From NCBI GenBank assembly GCA_963667315.1, contig OY763325.1, positions 3,410,001 to 3,474,000 of the forward strand: DNA of 64,000 nucleotides. Reading direction: 5' to 3'. A program made the translations under genes and the position numbers. The notes under the pieces were generated by a model that was not told where the DNA came from, did no database searches, and saw nothing but the letters and a program-made list of their open reading frames with translations. Positions 58,139 to 64,000 of the stretch are shown here, piece after piece (the first letter of the stretch is position 1; each line of letters begins with the position of its first letter). The stretch comes from DAINPP01 sp963667315. Lineage in GTDB: Bacteria; Thermotogota; Thermotogae; MWEM01.

Positions 58139-60802
58139 ATGAGCGATAAAATGAAACTTCTTGAGAAAGCGGCAACCCATATTGATTCATCCGGGAAATT
58201 TATCCTTGAGAAAGGGGATTATCATTATGTCTGCGAAGGCAGAGCCGATCTTTTTCTCTCAGTTAAAAAGGGTGAAGAGAAGGATCAATCAGGCAGGATG
58301 GTCTATTTCTGTTCGGTTGAAAAAGGAGCCTCTTTTATCTTTTTCGATATTCCCGAGACACATTGTATAACGGTCAGATGTGTCAATCATTCGCGACTCG
58401 CCGTTATCAAAAAAGATTCGGGGGATTACAGGGCAGTTTTTGATCTTTCATCCGAAGTGACGATGAATGAGCTGCAGGAATTGAACCGAAATCTTAGAAA
58501 AATTCTGAAAGCGACATACAATCGCTTTGAAGTTAATGACAAACAGGATGAGTCATTTTTGATCAAGCAACAAAAAGAAATCATCATGAGGATCATAGAG
58601 CAGGTAGACGAAACCGAAGAGGATTTTGCCAAAAAGATTCATTATGCCGATTCAATCGATGAAACGGCATATATAAAGTCACAAAATCGGCTAAACGATC
58701 TCTTCCTGGAGGGAAGCGAAAAGCTTCAAAGTGAAAAACAGACGACAACATCTTCACTGTTGAAAGCCTGCAGATTGGTTGGAGAGAAGATTGGACTTAC
58801 GATAGAAGAACTCTCTGAACAGGAAATTGCCGCTGCGGCTGATCCATTTGATTTTCTCTCGCAGAAAAACGGTTTTAAATACAGAAAGATATTTCTTGAA
58901 GCAAACTGGGATAAAAAGGATCATGGGTCTTTTATAACACTGAATAATAAGGGAGAACCCCTTGCCGTTCTTCGAAAACCGCTTGGAGGATATACGTTTA
59001 TCAACACCGTGAGTGGTGAACGTGAGAAGGTCAGTAAAAAGAATGTTTCTGAAATAGAGGATGTGGGGTATTATCTGTACAGGGAATTTTCAAGAAAACC
59101 CGTTTCTTTTACGAAACTGGCAAAATTTGCCTTCCTTCCCTTAAATAAAGGTACGTTGGCGGCAATCATCCTGATCGGTGTTGTTTCGGGATTGCTGAAT
59201 TCTTTAATTCCGGTTCTGACAGGGTATACACTTGAAAATCAGATTCCCGCACGTGAGAGGGTGGAATTCTTCCAGATCATCTTTTTTATGTTCGCGATTG
59301 GATTGTCCGCGTTGATCTTCAATCTGGTGCGGTATATGATTACCTCCAAGTACGAATTTAAAATAGATATGAAAACTCAGACGGCTCTCTGGGCAAGGTT
59401 AATAGATCTTCCGCCATCTTTTTACAGAGGGTATTCTTCCGGTGAAATCACACAGAAAATAGTGGGATTCTACAATATGAGAATTGTTCTTTCGGATACG
59501 ATTTCAGAGACCTTACTGGGGCTGATATTTGGTTTGTTTTATATCGTCATCCTGTTTATGTACAGTTCTTCAATGGCGCTTACCGCTCTTGGCATTACGG
59601 GTATCAATTTGGTTGTGATTGCGATTGCGGGGTATTTTCAGATGAAATTTGGCTATAAAAGACTGCAGAGTAATTCGAAATTGTCCGGGATGATGCTGGA
59701 AATGTTTTTCGGTGTTGCCAAAATAAGACTATCGGGATCTGAAAGAAAAGTCTTTTCAAGGTGGAGCCGTTATTATGAAAAAAAGAAAAAAGATCAGATA
59801 GAAGAGGCGGAGATCCACAATTTTTCAAACATTTACATTCATCTGATGACGATTATCAGCTCGATCATCATCTACCTGATGGCCTATACCAACAGCTCAT
59901 TGTCCATGGGGGGATTTGTTGCCTTTACCAGTGCTTTTGCCTCCTTTCAGGGAATCCTTGCCCATATGTCGCATACGACGATATCTCTGAGTTATGCCTA
60001 TTCATTACTCAAGAACATCAAGCCGATACTGGATGAAATTCCCGAAAAGACGGATATCAAAGATGATCCGGGTGAAATCAAAGGGGATGTGGAGTTTAGT
60101 AACTGTTCGTTCAGATATGACAAAAACACAAAGCTGGTCATCAATGACTTGAATCTCAGGATTGAAGATGGAGAATATGTGGCAATCGTTGGTCCGTCGG
60201 GAAGTGGAAAGTCCACACTGATGCGATTGATCCTGGGGTTTGAGGAAGCGACGGAAGGTAAGGTGTATGTCGGTGGCAAAGACCTTGAACAGGTGGAGAT
60301 ATCAAAGATCAGGGGGCAGATGGGCGTTGTGCTGCAGAATTCTCAATTACTTTCAGGCGATATCATCATGAATGTTGCCGGAAACAACCCGGATATCACT
60401 GAAAAGGAAATTTGGGAAGCCCTTGAAAAAGCAGGGATAAAAGAAGATATAGCATCCTTGCCGATGAAATTGAGGACGTATATCAACGACAGCAGTTCGA
60501 CTATATCAGGTGGGCAGAAACAGAGATTACTAATCGCCCGCGCCATTCTGAAGAATCCTAAACTGATCCTCTTCGACGAGGCGACCAGTGCGCTGGATAA
60601 TTATACACAGAAGATTGTGACGGATACCTTGCAAAGTCTTGATGCTACCCGGATCGTGATTGCACATCGCCTGAGTACGGTGAAGGAATGTGACCGGATC
60701 TGTGTGCTGGATAAGGGAAGAATTGTTGAATCAGGAAGTTATGAAGAATTGATGATGAAAGAAGGCCTTTTCTACGATCTGGTGAAGCGGCAGATCGTTT
60801 GA
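58139..60802 (+). CDS. Second NHLP-family ABC exporter (permease/ATPase without peptidase)
   Basis: The 887-residue protein has a large N-terminal region of about 320 residues with an early beta-rich section (ILEKGDYHYVCEGRADLFLSV), as in the second NHLP transporter, then six membrane helices and an ATPase (Walker A GPSGSGKST, signature ISGGQKQR, Walker B LILFDEATSALD, H-loop AHRLSTV). It has no C39 domain, so it probably pairs with the upstream peptidase exporter as a heterodimer. The ATG at 58139 lies 5 bp after the upstream stop; the frame opens at 58130. The N-terminal domain may receive the leader or adaptor. Confidence 0.9.
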   Translation: MSDKMKLLEKAATHIDSSGKFILEKGDYHYVCEGRADLFLSVKKGEEKDQSGRMVYFCSVEKGASFIFFDIPETHCITVRCVNHSRLAVIKKDSGDYRAVFDLSSEVTMNELQELNRNLRKILKATYNRFEVNDKQDESFLIKQQKEIIMRIIEQVDETEEDFAKKIHYADSIDETAYIKSQNRLNDLFLEGSEKLQSEKQTTTSSLLKACRLVGEKIGLTIEELSEQEIAAAADPFDFLSQKNGFKYRKIFLEANWDKKDHGSFITLNNKGEPLAVLRKPLGGYTFINTVSGEREKVSKKNVSEIEDVGYYLYREFSRKPVSFTKLAKFAFLPLNKGTLAAIILIGVVSGLLNSLIPVLTGYTLENQIPARERVEFFQIIFFMFAIGLSALIFNLVRYMITSKYEFKIDMKTQTALWARLIDLPPSFYRGYSSGEITQKIVGFYNMRIVLSDTISETLLGLIFGLFYIVILFMYSSSMALTALGITGINLVVIAIAGYFQMKFGYKRLQSNSKLSGMMLEMFFGVAKIRLSGSERKVFSRWSRYYEKKKKDQIEEAEIHNFSNIYIHLMTIISSIIIYLMAYTNSSLSMGGFVAFTSAFASFQGILAHMSHTTISLSYAYSLLKNIKPILDEIPEKTDIKDDPGEIKGDVEFSNCSFRYDKNTKLVINDLNLRIEDGEYVAIVGPSGSGKSTLMRLILGFEEATEGKVYVGGKDLEQVEISKIRGQMGVVLQNSQLLSGDIIMNVAGNNPDITEKEIWEALEKAGIKEDIASLPMKLRTYINDSSSTISGGQKQRLLIARAILKNPKLILFDEATSALDNYTQKIVTDTLQSLDATRIVIAHRLSTVKECDRICVLDKGRIVESGSYEELMMKEGLFYDLVKRQIV

Positions 60803-60809
60803 TCGATTT

Positions 60810-60818
60810 TGATAAAAT
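60810..60818 (+). promoter_or_regulatory. Extended -10 element (TGATAAAAT) in front of the precursor peptides
   Basis: TGATAAAAT lies 28 bases before the first precursor ATG and just after the exporter stop. The four peptides may be transcribed from here, more strongly than by read-through from the exporters. Confidence 0.5.
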
Positions 60819-60846
60819 ATGAAGTTTAAATAAGGAGATGACAGAC

Positions 60847-61086
60847 ATGACAAAAGCATTACTTGAAAAAATTAAAGAGATGGAAGAGAAACTTGGTAAG
60901 GGATGGATGCAGCAATTGGAAGGCTTTAACACGGAAGAAGAATTAGTCAAAAAGGCATCAGCATTAGGGATTGAATTAAGAGAAGAACAGGCAACTGAAG
61001 CGATGGCTTTTTTGACAAATGATACCGATGAAGAACTCAGTGAAGCAGAACTCTCAGCGGTAGCCGGTGGTTATTTTTACTGTTAA
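60847..61086 (+). CDS. Nif11-type precursor peptide 1, core YFYC
   Basis: The 79-residue precursor has a helical 75-residue leader: MTKALLEKIKEMEEKLG, the Nif11-like middle TEEELVKKASALGIEL, then DEELSEAELSAVAGG. The double Gly is at 74-75 and only four residues follow (YFYC). C39 cleavage after GG would release a tetrapeptide of two Tyr, Phe and a C-terminal Cys. The ATG at 60847 is chosen because all four paralogues start MTK at the same point and AAGGAG is well spaced; an ATG three codons earlier overlaps the site. Confidence 0.85.
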   Translation: MTKALLEKIKEMEEKLGKGWMQQLEGFNTEEELVKKASALGIELREEQATEAMAFLTNDTDEELSEAELSAVAGGYFYC

Positions 61087-61097
61087 AGGGGTATGAG

Positions 61098-61340
61098 ATG
61101 ACAAAAGAATTATTGGAAAAGATCAAAGAGATAGAAGAAAAACTGGGTCAGGACTGGATGAAGGAATTAGATAGTATTTCAACACCAGAGTCTTTGAAAC
61201 AGAAGGCTGAAGGGTTTGGCATAACCTTTACAGATACGATGGCGACAGAGGCGATAAAGTTACTGAACAGTGATAAAGGGGAAGAATTAAGCGAAGAGGA
61301 GCTCTCGGCGGTAGCCGGCGGCAAGATATATCATATTTAG
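61098..61340 (+). CDS. Nif11-type precursor peptide 2, core KIYHI
   Basis: The 80-residue precursor again has a 75-residue leader ending EELSEEELSAVAGG, with a five-residue core KIYHI. Its first 18 residues are identical to peptide 3, showing recent duplication. It is the only one with a basic core and no Phe or Cys. GGGGTATGAG provides a weak site 11 bases after the stop of peptide 1. Confidence 0.85.
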   Translation: MTKELLEKIKEIEEKLGQDWMKELDSISTPESLKQKAEGFGITFTDTMATEAIKLLNSDKGEELSEEELSAVAGGKIYHI

Positions 61341-61402
61341 AAGCTTCTTAAAGTAGGTATTTACACAGCCAGTATGTAATTATTAGAAAAGGAGAACTAA
61401 TT

Positions 61403-61642
61403 ATGACAAAAGAATTACTGGAAAAGATCAAAGAGATAGAAGAAAAACTGGGCCAGGGCTGGATGAAGGAACTGGAAGGAATTGCCTCAGTTGAAGAGCT
61501 TCAGAAAAAGGCAGCAGATTATGGTATTGAATTATCAAATACAAATACCGAAGAGGCTCTGGAACTTATGAAAGACAATGGAAGTGAAGAGTTGAGTGAA
61601 GAAGAGCTCTCGGCGGTAGCCGGCGGCTATTTTGCAAGCTAA
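61403..61642 (+). CDS. Nif11-type precursor peptide 3, core YFAS
   Basis: The 79-residue precursor has a 75-residue leader and core YFAS. It keeps the YF start of peptides 1 and 4, but Ser replaces the terminal Cys. The nucleotides coding the GG region (GAAGAGCTCTCGGCGGTAGC) match peptide 2 exactly. The 62-bp gap before it is the longest in the array; AAAAGGAG precedes ATG 61403. Confidence 0.85.
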   Translation: MTKELLEKIKEIEEKLGQGWMKELEGIASVEELQKKAADYGIELSNTNTEEALELMKDNGSEELSEEELSAVAGGYFAS

Positions 61643-61653
61643 AGGAGGAGACT

Positions 61654-61893
61654 ATGACAAAAGCATTACTGGAAAAGATTAAAGAACTTGAAGGCAAACT
61701 GGGTCAGGGGTGGATCAAGGAATTTGAATCAATAACGTCAGCTGAAGCACTCCGGGAAAAATTGGCAGATCATGATATTCAATTAACGGAAACAGTAGCC
61801 GAGGAAGCTTTTAATCTGTTAACAAATGATGAAACTGAAGAACTGAGTGAAGCAGAACTTTCCGCAGTAGCCGGCGGGTATTTTGGCTGCTAA
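61654..61893 (+). CDS. Nif11-type precursor peptide 4, core YFGC
   Basis: The 79-residue precursor has a 75-residue leader (MTKALLEKIKELEGKLGQGW..., ending EELSEAELSAVAGG) and core YFGC. It pairs with peptide 1 by the AEL leader variant and the C-terminal Cys. AAAGGAGGAG precedes ATG 61654. It is the last of the array. Confidence 0.85.
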   Translation: MTKALLEKIKELEGKLGQGWIKEFESITSAEALREKLADHDIQLTETVAEEAFNLLTNDETEELSEAELSAVAGGYFGC

Positions 61894-61940
61894 ATAGTAA
61901 AAGATGGTAACGTTTTGTTATGTTATATGAAGTGTTGAAA

Positions 61941-61969
61941 GGGGAAACGGAATGAGCATTCTGTTCCCC
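61941..61969. terminator. Hairpin between the peptide array and the adenylation genes
   Basis: The stem GGGGAA(A)CGGAA/TTCTGTTCCCC has one bulged A and a loop of about 6 bases; the T run is weak. It lies between convergent transcription units and probably ends both. Confidence 0.6.
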
Positions 61970-61988
61970 GTTCTATTTACGCCCCCAT

Positions 61989-63512
61989 TTACTCTTGTGA
62001 AAGCAGCATCCTCAGAGACTTTTTATCGATCTTACCGTTTGAGAGTCTTGGGAATTCTTCCATTCTGATATATTCCGTAGGAACGACCTGAATTCTCATG
62101 TGGAGGTACTGCATGAATTTTAATTTTTCCACTTCGGTATCCGATGTGTAAATGAGGGTGATAACTTCCTTTTCTTCCTGAAAAATAGTACAGCAGTCTT
62201 TGATTTCCGACATCGAAAGGGCAGCGGCCTCAATTTCTCCCAGTTCAATTCTCGTTCCTTTGTATTTTATCTGCGACCCCTTTCTACCGATGAATTGAAT
62301 GATGTCATTTTCATCATATGTGGCAAGATCTCCGGTTTTATAGCAGATATCACGATAATCGTTGTGAAGCGGATTCTGAACGAAGGTTTCTGCTGTTATC
62401 TCTTTTTTATGCCAGTACCCGGAGCCCACACTGATCCCTCTGATATAGACTTCTCCAGCCTCACCGGGGCGAATACTCTTCCCCGCTTTGTTGATGATCA
62501 GGATTTCCCGGTTGTCAAAAGCCTTTCCCGCCGGCATCATCTCTTCTTCGGATAGTTTTTCGTCAGCGATATAATAACTGCACACATCCGTTGTCTCCGT
62601 TGGACCGTAAACATTGGAATATTCAACCTCCGGCAGATGTTTTTTCCAGTAGTTCAACAATTTAACCGGCATAACATCGCCACCAAACTGAACCTGTTTC
62701 AGGTATAACGGTTTTTCTTCTCTAAATGCGTCTTCGTTGGCGATCATTTTAATTAGGGGAGTGGTATAAAAAAGGGTATTGATCTTATACTCATTTAATT
62801 CATGGATAATGTCCCGCAATCTTTCTATCGCTGTTCTTTTTTTCTCGGGTCTGATGATGACCATCCGAGCCCCGTAGAAGACCATGGGATACATCTCCGG
62901 AACGATGGCATCGTAACAGAAATAATTCTTACTGCTGATGATGGCCTCTGAATCGATTTTAAACGATCTGTTTAATTGTAATAAATGATCGTAAAGCGCG
63001 CGATGTGAAATGATGACGCCTTTCGGATCACCGGTGGAACCGGAAGTATGAACGATATAAACCGGGTCGACGTCTATAATTTTTCTATACCCGAAGACCT
63101 CCGGAGACTCATTTTCCGATACTTCAATATTCTCCTCCAGTAACAACGAAGAGACAGAGATACCGTTTTTGATAAACAGTTTGGTCTTGTTCAGATCCGT
63201 AATAATCAATGCCGGATCGATAGAATTGAGAATTTTTCCAATCTTGTAAAGGGGGAATTCCTTGATGACGGGGACATAAAAATGTCCCGAGTACAGGACA
63301 CCCAGCATGGCGGCAACGAAATCAAATCCCTCATTCAGGCAAACGACAACAGGCCGGTTTATCTTGCCGTTTAACCTTTTTTCTAACCTTGAGCCTATTT
63401 GAACGGCCCGCCTTCGCAATTCTGAAAAGGTATGTTCCCCGGCGTTATCGATAATGGCGATCTTTTCCCCATATCTCTTGACGGTTGATTCAAACCTGTC
63501 AACGGTTGTCAT
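61989..63512 (-). CDS. Stand-alone adenylation enzyme (amino-acid-AMP-ligase/NRPS A-domain type)
   Basis: The 507-residue ANL enzyme has the NRPS A-domain core motifs: VYIVHTSGSTGDPKGV (A3), SNVYGPTETTDV (A5), GEAGEVYIRG, ICYKTGDLATY (A7), IQFIGRKGSQIKYKG (A8) and NGKIDKKSL with the catalytic Lys (A10). It ends there, without a carrier (T) domain, like DltA and free-standing A proteins. It overlaps the upstream paralogue by 14 bp and faces the precursor peptide array. It likely makes an aminoacyl-AMP; the acceptor and specificity are open. Confidence 0.85.
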   Translation of the reverse strand: MTTVDRFESTVKRYGEKIAIIDNAGEHTFSELRRRAVQIGSRLEKRLNGKINRPVVVCLNEGFDFVAAMLGVLYSGHFYVPVIKEFPLYKIGKILNSIDPALIITDLNKTKLFIKNGISVSSLLLEENIEVSENESPEVFGYRKIIDVDPVYIVHTSGSTGDPKGVIISHRALYDHLLQLNRSFKIDSEAIISSKNYFCYDAIVPEMYPMVFYGARMVIIRPEKKRTAIERLRDIIHELNEYKINTLFYTTPLIKMIANEDAFREEKPLYLKQVQFGGDVMPVKLLNYWKKHLPEVEYSNVYGPTETTDVCSYYIADEKLSEEEMMPAGKAFDNREILIINKAGKSIRPGEAGEVYIRGISVGSGYWHKKEITAETFVQNPLHNDYRDICYKTGDLATYDENDIIQFIGRKGSQIKYKGTRIELGEIEAAALSMSEIKDCCTIFQEEKEVITLIYTSDTEVEKLKFMQYLHMRIQVVPTEYIRMEEFPRLSNGKIDKKSLRMLLSQE

Positions 63513-64000
63513 CTGAACACATCTCCTTCAGCTCATCTGAAAGCTTTTTTCGGTCGATCTTCCCGCTTGTATTGTAGGGGAACTTCGTCAAACGGATAAA
63601 TTCAGCGGGCATAACGGGAACTCTGTCGTAAAGAAAACGCATGATCGCAATCTTTTGGATGGTTGCTGCCGCCTCGTAGAAAACGATGATTTTCTGTGAC
63701 GCTTCAAGGTAAAAAGTTGCACAATTACTGATCCCTTCCATGGCATTGATAGCCGCTTCGAATTCCCCGAGTTCCAGACGGAGCCCGTGAAATTGAATCT
63801 GAGAATCCTTTCTGCCGATGAACATGATCTCGCCTTTATCGTTGTAAGTTGCCAGATCTCCTGTCCGATAGCAGATGTCCTCATAATCATCATGCAGCGG
63901 GTTTTGAATGAAGACTTCAGCTGTTTTGTCCTGCTTGTTCCAGTAGCCACAGGAAACCCCTGTTCCCCTGACGAGAATTTCCCCTTTTTCCCCGGGTTTT
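63499..64000 (-). CDS. Second stand-alone adenylation enzyme, C-terminal part (runs off right edge)
   Basis: About 167 C-terminal residues are visible and open to the window edge: GEKGEILVRGTGVSCGYW, NPLHDDYEDICYRTGDLATY, IMFIGRKDSQIQFHGLRLELGEFEAAI and SGKIDRKKL (A10 Lys), again with no carrier domain. The NPLHxDYxDICYxTGDLATY stretch is nearly identical to the 61989 gene, so the two arose by duplication. It is translationally coupled to that gene. Confidence 0.85.
   Translation of the reverse strand, partial: KPGEKGEILVRGTGVSCGYWNKQDKTAEVFIQNPLHDDYEDICYRTGDLATYNDKGEIMFIGRKDSQIQFHGLRLELGEFEAAINAMEGISNCATFYLEASQKIIVFYEAAATIQKIAIMRFLYDRVPVMPAEFIRLTKFPYNTSGKIDRKKLSDELKEMCSDDNR

Overview
The window is a chromosomal segment of a moderately AT-rich bacterium, probably a fermentative anaerobe. 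It has strong Shine-Dalgarno sites (AAGGAGG/GGAGG), many GTG and TTG starts, and a single complete 16S-23S-5S operon. Wording in the 16S gene (5' GGAGGGTTTGATCCTGGCTCAGGG; GGGGGCAAGCGTTACCCGGA) recalls Thermotogota more than classical Firmicutes. I could not run a placement, so this is only a lean. Genes on both strands share an extended -10 promoter of the form TGnTATAAT or TGnTAAAAT.

Layout. Positions 1-9.8 kb are an accessory island: a type I restriction-modification operon (hsdM-hsdS-hsdR, the last cut by the window edge), an Mrr-like endonuclease, a broken companion gene, a HicB antitoxin remnant, an internally deleted AlbA/RecG-like ATPase, a phage/plasmid-type replication initiator and a radical SAM protein. 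Two copies of a 26-bp repeat lie in or beside this island. Positions 9.9-17.8 kb hold an envelope-lipid cluster: CrtO-like acyltransferase and CrtQ-like glycosyltransferase on the minus strand, facing a four-gene redox operon (SDR, phytoene-desaturase-like flavoprotein, FeS/FAD oxidase, extended SDR). Positions 17.8-43.3 kb are mostly housekeeping: uracil permease, secreted 5'-nucleotidase, secreted GH13 amylase, GNAT, rpsO, tRNA-Cys, tig-clpP-clpX, HD protein, ABC exporter, metallophosphatase, MEMO protein, a TetR/GPH-transporter/hydrolase operon, a cation/proton antiporter with a DUF190 protein and an extra 49-aa membrane peptide, an FGE-like protein and an alpha/beta hydrolase. Positions 43.5-49.4 kb are the rRNA operon.

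Positions 49.5-64 kb are the most interesting part. An acyl-CoA-synthetase-like gene, a second FGE-fold protein, a degenerate E2/CAT-fold protein and a lipoprotein precede an NHLP-type peptide export operon: periplasmic ligand-binding protein, HlyD-like adaptor, C39 peptidase/ABC exporter and second ABC exporter. Directly downstream are four tandem Nif11-type precursor peptides. All have leaders of exactly 75 residues ending in LSAVAGG, followed by cores of only four or five residues (YFYC, KIYHI, YFAS, YFGC). Facing them are two tandem stand-alone adenylation enzymes with no carrier domain. Together these look like a secreted micro-peptide or leader-scaffold system, with the C39 exporter cleaving after GG.
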